Shown here: positions 1 to 9,447 of the stretch, one piece after another
Layout: the number at the start of each line of letters is the position of its first letter
Position numbering within the stretch: position 1 is the first letter of the stretch
NCBI GenBank assembly: GCA_029718625.1
Contig: CM056389.1
Span: 22,787,381-22,851,380, forward strand
Direction: 5' to 3'
Length of the DNA: 64,000 nt
Source of the DNA: Synaphobranchus kaupii
Lineage: Eukaryota; Chordata; Actinopteri; Anguilliformes; Synaphobranchidae
Notes under the pieces: generated by a model
Seen by the model: only the letters and a program-made list of their open reading frames with translations
Database searches by the model: none
What the model was told of the DNA's origin: nothing
Translations under genes and position numbers: made by a program

Positions 1-119
1 CTATCCCTAGCAATGAAGGTCGACTGTAGTTCACAGTAAGCTGTGGGCAAATCAGCAACACCACACTTCCATTCCTAATACTCGTATAAACTATAATAAA
101 CAGACAGGAAAACACAGGG
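1..119 (-). repeat. L2-type LINE 3' UTR fragment
   Basis: This stretch matches the 3' UTR of the LINE at 10732-10998 almost base for base (shared start ctatccctagcaatgaa, shared end aaaacacaggga). It lacks the 36-bp minisatellite expansion found there. The match stops at about 119. The sense strand of the LINE is the minus strand. It continues off the left edge, so its insertion site cannot be judged. Confidence 0.75.
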
Positions 120-1650
120 ATGCTTGCTAGCTTGCCACTGTAAAGGCAATACTATCTATATTAATTTAGCTGAGAGGGACCGATTTTATGCATAAGTATA
201 TAAGGTTAGTTAGCTTCACAGAAGAAACACAGGGATTCACGCATTGCAGCTAAATTTCCTTCGATGCTTACACCAAACATCTGTGTTGTTGGCAACGCCA
301 CGTAACACGTGCGAGTTTGTCAACACAGACAATACACCCTAAGTTTACTTCATAAATTATTTATCATACCGTTGGAATGTGCAATTTGTAATATTAATTG
401 TATGAAAAACAATAAAATACAGTTGACAATGTAATTACGAACCCGCATGGCATTGCGTGAATTCACACTGGTATATCGAAAAATCGGTAATACCACCAGC
501 CCTAACGACGTTACCTGCCATGGCGAAATTCAATGCGTTTATAGCATAACACTGTTAGTATGATAAAACAACTTACATGTCAGCAACATCATCTCGGTCA
601 TCAGTGGATTCAGCGTCACTGAGACAGGATGAGTCTCCCTCGGCAAAAACATCTTCTGGCTTATCCAGTTCGTCTAGCACTTGGTGCACGGATAAACGCC
701 TCAAAAATCTCGACATAACTACACAAAAACTTTATCAAAAATACTGTAAAGTAAAAAATGTAACTGCGGGCCTTACCTAATTAATTGTGCTTTGCTAAAC
801 GGAATGTAGCGAGCTACGCTACAAGGTAAAAACACTGCGCCATTTTGGTTCGATAATTACGCGTGGATCGCCACTTCCTCATACGCACGGCTCGATTTCC
901 TTTTTTTACGACTGCTTTGTGTTGATTGAGGGCTCCTGTGAAAGATAAGAGTCTTGGCTTTTCGCTGGAATATTTGACAGACAGTTTTAAAACCCAATGG
1001 AAAGCAAATAATACTCAGAGTGGAGGCGGGTGGAAGACGGTTTTTCCCACTTCAGATAGGCCTATTGTGCTATCAGTCAAAGAAATACACCCAATTGACG
1101 ACGGTTTTGCATAAATCTCTGCAAGCATGTTCAAAACTACTCTGGCTAACATATACTAAGCCATGGGATTGGTACTCCAGAAACTGGCTGAGTTTCACAA
1201 CGCCAAAGTGAACACAGCCGAACGAGTCGTAATCAAGTGCAAAAAAGCACAAGTCGGTTTAAAATTGGAAAAAAATAATGTACAGCCGTATGAAAGTTTT
1301 AAAGTATTTTTTATTGAAGCCTAAAGGTATAATGATTTTTCAAACCAAAGTTTTGTGAAATACAATTAAGCAGAACAGTTTACCAGCACATTGTTTATGG
1401 TGTGACATCAAGCTGCAATATATGTTTGAGAATTAGGTCCGAGTTTCCAACGTTATTTACGAAGTTTTATCCCGACGTTTTGGGCTTAAAAACCACTTTC
1501 CCAGAAGGAATGGATATATCTTAAGGATATTTAATCAAAATATTGAGGTGAGCAGTTTATTATATATTATTAAATTAATGAAATGTATAATGTAATAATT
1601 TCCGTCACGCCGGCGTGACCGCTAGGGGGCGTTTGGCATTAAGAGGTTAA
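120..1650. other. Unassigned region, possible piggyBac-like element ending at 1650
   Basis: No confirmed gene lies here. Two hints point to a piggyBac-like element on the minus strand. The right edge ends in GGCATTAAGAGG followed by TTAA at 1647-1650, exactly where the neighbouring dispersed repeat is broken off. A short acidic reading frame with a splice donor lies at 577-716. The matching left end with TTAA is not in the window, so the assignment is an inference. Between about 720 and 1600 I recognise nothing. Confidence 0.25.
577..716 (-). other. Possible N-terminal exon of a piggyBac-like transposase
   Basis: On the minus strand an ATG at 716-714 opens a frame of about 46 codons, rich in Asp, Glu and Ser after a short basic start, a composition typical of piggyBac-derived N-termini. 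At 577/576 the frame meets GACAT|GTAAGT, a strong splice donor; unspliced, it stops at once. No downstream exon or DDE domain is visible before the window edge. This rests on composition, the donor and the TTAA-like terminus at 1650. It may equally be chance. Confidence 0.22.
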
Positions 1651-2073
1651 ATTGAAAACACACGCCCTAGCCTCTCAGTAAAAGAATATGTAACGAGGCG
1701 AAGGAACAGAGAGCTAACATTCCGAGGCTATTTTCGGAAACACGCAGTCACACACAAACATGTTCACAAACCTCGCCCAAGCTCCACACAAGGAGAAACA
1801 TACCCGGAACCCGAACAGAACACGGAAATGAGTAGAATCAAATGCCAGGACTCTCTGTAAGAACCCTTAACAGGCGAGAATGGAACAAAGAACAGCTACT
1901 CTATACTTCTACGAGCTAAGAACTAAGTAGAAGCGAAACGCCCGATCTCCCTATGAGACGACATGCACCGAAGGGCGAACAGAACTACAGTTCCGAACAG
2001 AACCGCTCAAATCTCCGTACACGGAGAAAAAAGCACAAACAGGCGAAATAGAGCAGAGAACCGCGGTCCCGTA

Positions 2074-2300
2074 CAGTCCTGGCCAAAAGTCTTGTCGCAT
2101 GAGTGGACAAAAGTGACAATTGCTAATTACCCAACTCTTAATTAGCTAATACAGTTAGGAAACAACACAAATTAATCATAAGTGTCTAAAGTTTATTTAG
2201 ATACTAGCAAAACAAAAATTTCATAGATGCTTATAAGGTTAATTGCTTGATAATGATGAACAAGCCAGTTTCTACCTGGACAAAAGTCTTGTCGCAAATC
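2074..2300. repeat. Tc1 left inverted repeat
   Basis: The left IR holds an outer transposase-site-like repeat at 2074-2103 and an inner one near 2276-2298, inverted relative to 3520-3744. Confidence 0.85.
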
Positions 2301-2397
2301 AAATTATAATCAATAAATTTTATCTTTCTCAAAAAGTTAATAAAATACCAAATGAAAAATCAGTCTAGTATTTCATCATGGACTATAAGTTAAGAAA

Positions 2398-3402
2398 TTA
2401 ATATCTTGTATGGGTTCCTTTGGCCTGCAGAACAGTTGCCATCCGGTTTGGCAGAGAGTCGTAGAGCTTGTTGATGAAGTCGTCGGGGATGGCATGGAAG
2501 GCCACCTTGCAGGCATCCCAAAGCTCCTCCAAGTTCTTCGGCTTGGTCCTCCAAGCTTCCTCCTTCATTCTTCCCCAGATATGCTCAATAATATTCATAT
2601 CTGGAGACTATGCTGGCCATCCCTGAAGGACCTTGATCTTCTTCCCCCTGAGAAACTTCATAGTGGAACCTGAGGTATGGCAAGGAGCTCCATCCTGTTG
2701 AAAAATCTGACCCCTCTTGTAGTTGGGAATGTACTGGGAGGCAAGAATCTGTTGATATTTGGCACTGTCAATGTTACCATCCACCTTACAGATCTCCCTG
2801 GCACCTCCGTATTGGATGTAACCCCAAACCATAATCTTTCCACCTCCAAATTTGACTGTCTTCTGGGTGAACTGTGGGTCCAGACGGGCCCCAGAGGGTC
2901 GTCGACAATATTGGCGGCACTTGGGATGGAGCTCAACTGACGATTCATCTGAAAAATCAATTTTTTGCCACTTTTCTGCTGTCCAACCTTCCGTCAGGCT
3001 GTGGGCCTTGGCGTACGCAACACGGTTTCTTAGCTGTCTCTTGTTTAGCGCTGGTTTCTGGGCAGCAATACAACCGTGGAGACCATTGCGAGCAAGAATC
3101 TGACGTACAGTTCTTGACGAAACAGGCGTTGCTGGCGTCCACTCCTCCCTGGGGCTGGCTTTTGACCATCGGACCAGCAAGCTGTCATCTCGAGCAGTTG
3201 TCTTGCGCGGTCTGCCCGACCTGGGTCTGTCATGGACGTCGCCAGTCTCTTGGTAGCGCTTGCGAATCCTCTCCACCTGCCGTTTAGACACATTGAAGAT
3301 GTCTGAAACTTCAGCAGGAGACTTGGACTTGAGATTCTTGATGATCAGCACTTTGGTTTCTGGTTTGATCTTGGGCATGTTGACAGAAGCAATGTTGAGC
3401 AT
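2398..3402 (-). pseudogene. Tc1-type transposase with one premature stop
   Basis: The frame encodes a Tc1-family DDE transposase: an N-terminal paired-like helix-turn-helix region (residues about 10-120, including a GRPRKTT hook), then the catalytic core with D in FSDES, D in FQQDGAPCHTS and E in NIIEHIW. A TAG at 2605-2607 replaces an expected Gln codon just before SPDMNIIEH; the frame then continues to the normal C-terminus. An ATG eight codons downstream (MPKIK) is the more usual family start. Counting the stop as one codon, 35 residues separate the second D from E. The protein is inactive as encoded, but the decay looks recent. Confidence 0.9.
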
Positions 3403-3519
3403 GGACTTGGCTTAAAGTGTCAAATTTCTGCTTTTATAGCTCAAAGTTACCTACAGCTGACTAATCAAGCCCCTTGTTTGTTTCTTCCTTATTCACTGTG
3501 GCCTAGAAATTGGAGTTGG

Positions 3520-3744
3520 CCATTGCGACAAGACTTTTGTCCGGCCAAAACTGGCTTGTTGATCATTATCAAGCTGTAACATTTAGTAACAATTTTGAAA
3601 TGTCATTTTGCTAGTATCTAAATAAACTTCAGACACTTATGATTAATTTGTGTTGTTTCCTAACTGTATTAGCTAATTAAGAGTTGGGTAATTAGAAATT
3701 GTCACTTTTGTCCACTCATGCGACAAGACTTTTGGCCGGGACTG
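3520..3744. repeat. Tc1 right inverted repeat
   Basis: This mirrors the left repeat, with the inner copy at about 3522-3543 (TTGCGACAAGACTTTTGTCC) and the outer copy ending GGCCGGGACTG at 3744 before TA. Confidence 0.85.
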
Positions 3745-4150
3745 TACTTCTACAAGATAACTAACTATCAAGCCAGCAAGAAATAAGGCCTGCCTCAACA
3801 AAGAGACGTTAAAATAGGCGAGTAGCCCAAATGGTACGAGTAACTCACAGCCAACAAAAACACCACAGTACAAAACAATGAACAAACAATCTCAAAGCCC
3901 CGAACGAAGGAAACGGGAGGCTTAAATATCTCTCCAGGTGACCACGCACAGGTGTGGGCGATTACAGAAGCTCCGCAATCCAAGCAGGACGGAGCAAGCA
4001 TCCAACAAAAGAGCAGCGCCCTCGCGTGGCCACCACGGAAAACGACCGCATAGGGAAAAGGGTTAAAAACCATGACAGTATTAGCCTCACAAGCTCTAAA
4101 AGAATATACTGTAGACAAAGTAAAATAATCGACTGGTCCGTACAATGGAT

Positions 4151-4376
4151 AGCTTTGGTTCTCAGTGTAGTTGTTAGGAAAGCTGGGATTATAACTCAGA
4201 GCCAGTGGGTTCGATTACCAGCTGGGCTGCTAACTAGGCACCACTGAAAAGTATTCATCTTGAACTGCTTCAGTGAAAATATATGGCTGTACAAATATAT
4301 TGAATGAATAAATGTTACCTGTGTAAGTATGGATAAGAGCATCTGATAAATGTCAAAATGTAAAGTAAATTCTGTA
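4151..4376 (+). mobile_element. tRNA-derived SINE with L2-type tail
   Basis: The head has a tRNA-like layout with an A-box-like stretch (TCTCAGTGTAGTTGTTAGG) and a clear B box at 4207-4219 (GGGTTCGATTACC), giving an internal RNA polymerase III promoter. The 3' part ends in GGATAAGAGCATCTGATAAA, the conserved tail shared by fish L2 LINEs and the SINEs that use them. From 4218 onward it is near-identical to 44513-44671, which marks the left edge of the segmental duplication. It ends just before the retroviral insertion. Confidence 0.8.
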
Positions 4377-4383
4377 ATGGGTA

Positions 4384-4796
4384 TGTAAGGAAAAAAGGAA
4401 CGTCTCTCGAACGTGATGAAAAATACAAAGTTTATTTCCGATACCGACAGTGACAAAGCGCACGAATGACACTTAGGATTCAGCAGAGTCAGACTGAACC
4501 ACGAACGCTTCAAATGACTGCTTTTTATCTGGTTTCCCAACTTTGATCTGGAGTGTTGAATACACATACTATGAAGGATGTAGACAGTTTTGTGTTTTGT
4601 GACACCTATCAATTAGGCCGTAGTGTATTGGCCGTCTTGCTGTGATTGAATTAGCACGTCTGTTGATTTGAGTAGTTCCTGATTTCCCACTCACGTTCGC
4701 TATGCTACCCTTGCACCAACAGTATTTGTAATAATGATAAGATCAATGGAATGTGTGGCTAGCAGACATATTGGCCTCAGAGACAGACTTCTTACA
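4384..4796 (-). repeat. ERV 3' LTR
   Basis: On the minus strand the LTR runs TGTAAGAAG...CTTACA. A TATA-like GATAAAAAGC lies at about 4520-4531 and an AATAAA polyadenylation signal at 4431-4436, in the right order for U3-R-U5. It is indistinguishable by eye from the other LTR. Confidence 0.93.
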
Positions 4797-4797
4797 G

Positions 4798-4807
4798 TCC
4801 CCCGTTT
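4798..4807 (-). other. ERV polypurine tract
   Basis: Immediately upstream of the 3' LTR on the minus strand lies AAACGGGGGA, a short purine run in the position where plus-strand DNA synthesis is primed. One C interrupts it. Confidence 0.55.
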
Positions 4808-5099
4808 GATGCTTATGTGCAATAAAGCATCATATGTACATAGTCTTCATCAGTGGCGGTGCTGTCCTGCCTTAGGTTGTTCTCCTATCACGCGGAGAAT
4901 CTTACCCGTCATGGGAGCAACACCTCATTCCAGTGGTCTGACTCTGAGCGCTGCCTGCTAGTGCCTCTGCTTTCCCTGTGGATGTTATCACCACTACAAC
5001 CTGGGTGCCATGCTGATAAATACTATACTATAACAATAGTCAGCGAGCGAGAGATTTGAGACCAGGTACTACCCGAGCCAAGGAGATTGCCTTACAATG
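4808..5099 (-). other. ERV 3' untranslated segment
   Basis: This lies between the end of the env remnant and the polypurine tract. I find no coding frame or structure I recognise. Confidence 0.5.
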
Positions 5100-5375
5100 T
5101 CATTTTGAAAATATACGTTTTTTTTGTTTTTTTTTGTTTGTTTTTTTTTTCTTTAGGATAGAACACATACAAGAAATCATAACACCTTGAATCAAAATCA
5201 ATAATAAACAGATGCATACAGTGGCTTTAAATGTCAATTCCCACAATGTACCTGAGTAGGCTAGGTCTACATCTCCATCATGCATTTGATTGATGAGAGT
5301 ATCATCCTTACCCTGGAGCCCCTGTTGTACTTTGATTATATGATTGTCTTTTCTTTGCATTAGAGCCATTAACAT
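5100..5375 (-). pseudogene. ERV env transmembrane-subunit remnant
   Basis: This frame holds a hydrophobic segment of about 20 residues (starting ATVCICLLLILIQ) followed by a Lys-rich tail, the layout of a retroviral transmembrane anchor and cytoplasmic tail. It lies downstream of the env N-terminal frame but not in one continuous reading frame with it; about 120 bp and at least one stop separate them. With the upstream part it makes fewer than 300 codons, about half the usual env length. Confidence 0.6.
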
Positions 5376-5495
5376 GCTGTAATGGTTTTAAATGCTTTCC
5401 TGGCCCTGTCAGCAAGGATTGACAGTGTAGATGCAATGGTGTGTACATTTCTTACTGTGTCCTGTTCCTCCTTTAGGCTCTCTTGTAAGAAAGCA

Positions 5496-5951
5496 TCAGT
5501 CTGTAGGACTTGAGTGGCAATCAACTCCTTCAGTTTTTAGTTTGTTTATTTTAATTTGTAGGGTATCCATCCAATTTGAAATCCGTAATCCGGTTCCCGT
5601 AGCTCCTAGAACACCATCCAGGAACCCAAGCAGCTTTCGTCCAGTAGGTGTGGGGGTTAGGCTGTCACTCTGGAAGTCAGCAGCCACCATGTTGTGGTAT
5701 TTTAGGAATGCTGTTGTCATGAGGTCCTTGTACATCTGGGTCACACTCTCCCCCTTGCAGTGCTTGTCCAGATCTGGAGACCATGCTGTCAAGTTCACCA
5801 GGACTGGAATATGGACCCACTGGACATTGTTAATGAGGGCGCCCTGGTGTGGTCTTGCAATTACCCCAGACAGAGGTGCTGGGTGCTGCTCTGGGCACTC
5901 TTGTGTCATCGCCATCACCGGTAGCATTATTGTCCAGATGACCTCCCACAT
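5496..5951 (-). pseudogene. ERV env N-terminal part, truncated
   Basis: The likely start is the ATG at 5951-5949 (MWEVIWTIMLP...), giving a hydrophobic signal peptide. The ATG at 6050 is in the same frame but lies upstream of a good splice acceptor, a long pyrimidine run ending ACAG at 5970-5967. That arrangement fits expression from a spliced subgenomic mRNA. Near the C-terminal end a Gly/Ala-rich stretch (GFLDGVLGATGTGL) followed by a helix-like region resembles a fusion-peptide area. Most of the surface subunit is absent, so it should not make a working envelope. Confidence 0.6.
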
Positions 5952-6061
5952 ATTTATGCTGGATTTCTGTAATAAAAAAAGAAGAGAAACAAAAATAGTT
6001 ATAACCCCCCCCCCTTTTTTTTCTTTCTTTTTTTTAAATTTTAAATACATGGCATTACATT

Positions 6062-7186
6062 TTATTGTCGTACATCTATTGGTTCCATACTGGTTACTGC
6101 AGAGACAGGCTCTGTGTATGGAGCTTCTGTATAAACAATGGCATCTATCGCAGCCCTTTTTGCCAGTTCATCAACTATTCGATTAGAATCACCATGTTTT
6201 GAGAGTCCTTTCTTTTGATGTGCCCTTTGAGGCAAAACATTCCATGTGTATTGTGTGTTTTTAAATTTGAATGTGAATTTGTACTGGCAGTCTGGATGCA
6301 GTGGTATTGACCAAAATCCATTAGAAATGTCTAATGCTGAATAATAATTTGCTTCCGGTATCAGGGATGCTATTACATCTGGTGCTGAAGCTACTACTGG
6401 CGCACAGGTAGGCGTGCATTCATTAAGTTCTCTGTACTCAACACAAAGCCTCCAGGAATTGTCTGGTTTCCGAACTGGCCATATGGGGGCCATTGCTGGT
6501 GAGAGACAGGGTCGTATGACGTCCTGTTGCAAAAGGGACTCAATCGTAGATTGAATGTAAGGGCTTGCTTCCTCTGGGTACTTATACTTGCAAAGTGGCG
6601 GAGGATCCCGACCTTGTATATTCACCTCCATGACTTCACGATCTATTCGCCCACAATCATGTTTCTTTTTAGCGAAAACACCGCTATGTTTTGCTAACAC
6701 TTCCTCCAAATCTACATTGTTAATTCTCAACAGTGTATGTAAGTCGTATTCCTCCGACTTCTTAATGGCATGCACTGCATGAACATCGGAAATCTCCACA
6801 AACTCATCTTTAGACTCAGTATTGCGCCAAATGCAATTGTTGCCATAATCTATAATGTAACCACGCTTTTTCATGATGTCTGAACCTAAAATGTTACGCC
6901 CATCTCCTGTCGCACTAAGCCAAGCTTTGTCTTTAAACCTGTCTTTGCCAATTTCAAAGGTAAGACTATCTGATTGAGAAGCCAGAGACATAGTACCATC
7001 AAAGCCTTCTATTGTGATGGTCCTGTTGCTGTGACTAGGGGTTGCATTAGAATGAATTATAGACAAAGAAGCACCACTATCCACTAACCAATTATCGCAT
7101 CGGCCTCCAACAGCGATCTGTGTAATTGGTCTACCCCATCTATCACGTGACAAAGGTGCCACGTGCAGCACGGAGGCCTGACACCC
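6062..7186 (-). pseudogene. ERV pro-pol, internally deleted
   Basis: This frame is continuous with gag after a single UAG. It has no ATG near its start (a GTG lies at 7171), so it would depend on read-through. It contains a retropepsin (LVDSGAS, numbering from the GTG codon: 30-34), a linker, and the N-terminal part of reverse transcriptase (IRPCLSPAMAPIWPVRKPD, then ALDISNGFWSIPL with the first catalytic Asp at about 281). At about residue 316 it jumps to the end of RNase H (GDSNRIVDELAKRA). The YxDD motif, most of RNase H and all of integrase are missing. The protein cannot reverse transcribe or integrate. Confidence 0.88.
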
Positions 7187-7189
7187 CTA
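7187..7189 (-). other. gag/pol read-through stop (UAG-G)
   Basis: The gag stop is TAG followed by GGGTGTCAG on the minus strand; pol continues in the same frame without a stop. Gamma- and epsilon-type retroviruses are known to make Gag-Pol by suppression of an in-frame stop with a purine after it. A 3' pseudoknot was not modelled. Confidence 0.7.
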
Positions 7190-8791
7190 TGCTGAGTGTG
7201 AAGTGGTATTGCTTTTCATCTTAGAAAAAGCTGCCTGCAAATCAACATTCTCTGCACTCAGTTTTGCTATTGCTGACTGTATACTACTGAGTGTCTGGCT
7301 CAAACTTGAGTGATTAGGACCCTTACTGTGAAAAGATTTGCATTCCTTAGCTATGTGTCCTTCCTTTCCACACGTATAACAAACAAACTTTCCATCAGAA
7401 TTATAGGGCAATGGCCTCTCTCCTCTTTGCTGCTTAATGTCATCTGGCACATATCCTTCATTTCTCCATGATACAGTCTTATGTGGCCTTCCTCCAACTG
7501 CAGCTACCGGATTTCTCTTCTTATTTGCCAACCTGTTGTCTTTGTAGTTGTAAAGTTGAGTCATTTTTGTTACAATTTCTGTGTATGGGGTATTGGAGTC
7601 TATGTGAAGTGTTAAGGCCTCTCGAGTGTATGTGTCACTCTGTGCAATCAATGTAGACTTGAAAATAGGGTCTTGTTGGGTTAATTGTGGCATACCACTA
7701 TAATCAGAGAACGCTTCCCATAATCTAGAAGCATATGCTGCTGGGTGTTCTCCCTGTTGCATTTCTACTTCCCTAATTCTTTCCCAATCTATCTCTCGAG
7801 TTCCCAGGACCTCTAGTAGTGCCTTCTTCCTGCTAGCTTTGTCTGCATCTTTGTTTTGTATATCAGTAGAAAGTGCTCTAGCTAAGGCATGTGGAAGGCA
7901 TGCAATTAGTGTGACACAAGCATCAGCATCAGTAAGTCTGTGTAGATCTACCGCACGTTCTAGTGATGCAATGAATTCTAGAGGATCTCTCTTAGAAGGC
8001 TCAAAGTAACCAATGTTCTTGATGAGCGATTCAATGTCACCAGGTGAGAGTGGCCTAAGTGTAGTAGTTGTGCTTGTGCGTTCCCTCTGTCCCCCCTCCC
8101 CAGGCTGAATAGTAGTGGTTGAATGTACAGGGGCCATAGGAAACCTAACTCTGCAATCCGAATAGTTATCCCAATTATCCCATTCAGGTTTCCCCCCAAA
8201 ATAGTTGGTTTTATCCTCACTGTCTAATTCAGCCACTAATCCCTCAGGAAGGGGTACCCCTACCGCTGCTATGTGTCCTTGCATGATATCTACTGCTCTC
8301 TTGTATTTTTCTACACGGTCTGAATTACTAGCGTGAGTTCCGGGAGTCAGATTCGTACATTTACTAATCAAGTAATCATACGCCGCTTGTGCGCGATTCA
8401 AGTCATTGACAGTTTTTTCTAGTGACAGTACAAGATTCAGATTCTTGTCTTTCAGCTCAGCAAACTCCTGCCTCAGATTTAGTTGAATATCTGTGTTAAG
8501 CGTTGCATTCGCTTTATAACTTGTAATAGTAACTGCATTCTCTGTGACTTGCTGTTGAAGAGTATGGTTTTCTATCTCTACAGCGTCTAATCTCTTTTTA
8601 GTCATTTTGTACGATGCCAGAATCGCTTGCAATGCTATAGCAATCTTCCCTTTTTTATTTAATTTGCCAACCTTTGGGTGGCTCTCAAATTGGGACACAG
8701 CCCATGTATACGGCTTCTCCTGACTTTCAATGCCTTCTAGAATGTCAGATTTGCCGTGCTTGGCAATGTAACGAACCATAAAGCTCTCCAT
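7187..8791 (-). CDS. gag: ERV Gag polyprotein
   Basis: The frame is intact, 534 codons. Residues about 60-145 look like a coiled coil, 250-420 are capsid-like, and 344-361 match the major homology region pattern (EMQQGEHPAAYASRLWEAF). A CX2CX4HX4C zinc knuckle lies at 471-484 (CYTCGKEGHIAKEC), followed by a 50-residue tail. It ends in TAG followed by GGG, with pol in the same frame. Gag would assemble particles and package RNA. The start is the first ATG after the hairpin-rich leader. Intact gag beside a gutted pol suggests recent mobilisation by another element's enzymes. Confidence 0.9.
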   Translation of the reverse strand: MESFMVRYIAKHGKSDILEGIESQEKPYTWAVSQFESHPKVGKLNKKGKIAIALQAILASYKMTKKRLDAVEIENHTLQQQVTENAVTITSYKANATLNTDIQLNLRQEFAELKDKNLNLVLSLEKTVNDLNRAQAAYDYLISKCTNLTPGTHASNSDRVEKYKRAVDIMQGHIAAVGVPLPEGLVAELDSEDKTNYFGGKPEWDNWDNYSDCRVRFPMAPVHSTTTIQPGEGGQRERTSTTTTLRPLSPGDIESLIKNIGYFEPSKRDPLEFIASLERAVDLHRLTDADACVTLIACLPHALARALSTDIQNKDADKASRKKALLEVLGTREIDWERIREVEMQQGEHPAAYASRLWEAFSDYSGMPQLTQQDPIFKSTLIAQSDTYTREALTLHIDSNTPYTEIVTKMTQLYNYKDNRLANKKRNPVAAVGGRPHKTVSWRNEGYVPDDIKQQRGERPLPYNSDGKFVCYTCGKEGHIAKECKSFHSKGPNHSSLSQTLSSIQSAIAKLSAENVDLQAAFSKMKSNTTSHSA

Positions 8792-8811
8792 AGCTACAAT
8801 CTAGGTTCCTT

Positions 8812-9269
8812 CTACTGATGTTAAGTAGCTAAATAAACAACCCAAATTATCCAGTTACTTTAGGATAATATAAATTACAGTTGCTGTTCCAGTGCTTCGG
8901 ACACAGCCAACTCAACTCTTCCAGTTACTTTAGGAATTACTTTTACAACACCCAATTTAAGAATTTATGTCCCAGTACTTCGGAAACAATAAATTCTACA
9001 GACCAGTTACTTTAGGTCTATGTTATAACCGTTGCGTTATCTAGCTGCTTTAAGATAAATCACAACTGCCCTGTTCCTGTCCTTCGGACACAGGTCAAGG
9101 ATTCCAGTTACTTTAGGAATAGCTACTTAGCATCAAGGTCCCAGTGCTTCGGGCACGCTTGATTCTAAAGACCAGTTGCTTTAGGCCTACTTGTATCTAC
9201 AAGTTACAACAGTACCACACTCCTTCGGGTACGATCCAGTTACTCTTAATTCCAGTGCTTCGGAATTAA
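8812..9269 (-). other. ERV leader array of alternating hairpins
   Basis: At least 13 inverted repeats fill the leader between PBS and gag. Type A, plus-strand loop AGTTACTTTA: 8846-8869 (7-bp stem), 8919-8936, 9000-9019, 9037-9058 (loop variant), 9101-9120, 9169-9188. Type B, loop AGTGCTTC or close: 8883-8909, 8961-8996, 9070-9094, 9132-9163, 9212-9232, 9246-9269 (8-bp stem). A loop-poor palindrome lies at 9189-9204. Types mostly alternate. Stem sequences differ from unit to unit but still pair. Three type-B stems share one bulged C on the 3' plus-strand side. This is where retroviruses keep packaging and dimer-linkage signals, so an RNA role is plausible but inferred. Confidence 0.8.
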
Positions 9270-9447
9270 AACTCCTACTGCCAGTATGAAATAATGGTGA
9301 AAATAGACAAAACTGTCCTAGTCCTTAAAACTCCTTTCTAGGTTTTTTTAAACGAGGAGGTTCCCTAAAATACAAAGCAACAGCATGAAATAAGAAACCG
9401 CGGTTCTTACCTTAGTGTCCCCCGTTTTTTTTTTTTTTGGGAATTCC

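Larger units (their letters stand above)
2074..3744 (-). mobile_element. Tc1/mariner transposon with IR/DR ends
   Basis: The element is bounded by CAGTCCTGGCC and its inverted copy GGCCGGGACTG, each flanked by the TA target dinucleotide (2072-2073 and 3745-3746). The inverted repeats are about 225 bp and contain two direct repeats each: the outer GGCCAAAAGTCTTGTCGCAT and an inner TGGACAAAAGTCTTGTCGCA near 2276 and 3522. This is the IR/DR layout known from Sleeping Beauty-like elements. It carries a single transposase frame on the minus strand, interrupted by one stop. It landed in the TATA-bearing dispersed repeat. Confidence 0.93.
1651..4077 (-). repeat. Dispersed TATA-bearing repeat, copy 1 (split by Tc1)
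   Basis: Read on the minus strand from 4077 (TGTCATGG), this is homologous to 26463-27250 on the plus strand: a TG start, a CACGCGAGGGCGCTG block, a TATA-like box (minus strand at about 3922-3930), a TTTCCTTCGTTC block, then GTTCGYCCTTCGG motifs alternating with short palindromes (for example CTCCGTGTACGGAG). Its 3' part is missing, cut at 1650. A Tc1 element (2074-3744) sits inside. The layout resembles an LTR, but no CA end or target duplication was found, so the class is open. Confidence 0.6.

Noticed and set aside
2874..3287. Plus-strand frames opposite the Tc1 transposase
   Set aside because: They are antisense shadows of a well-recognised transposase.
4151..4225. tRNA gene
   Set aside because: The A and B boxes are present but the cloverleaf is degenerate and an L2-type tail follows, so it is a SINE.
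4196..4612. 138-codon minus-strand frame across the ERV 3' LTR
   Set aside because: It runs through LTR control elements into SINE sequence and repeats with a different end at 9412-9696; no domain.
5431..6186. 251-codon plus-strand frame opposite ERV env/pol
   Set aside because: It is antisense to recognisable env and pol frames and has no protein features of its own.
8840..9270. CRISPR-like array in the ERV leader
   Set aside because: The constant parts are hairpin loops of 8-10 bases with variable stems, spacing is irregular, and the host is a vertebrate; no cas genes are present.
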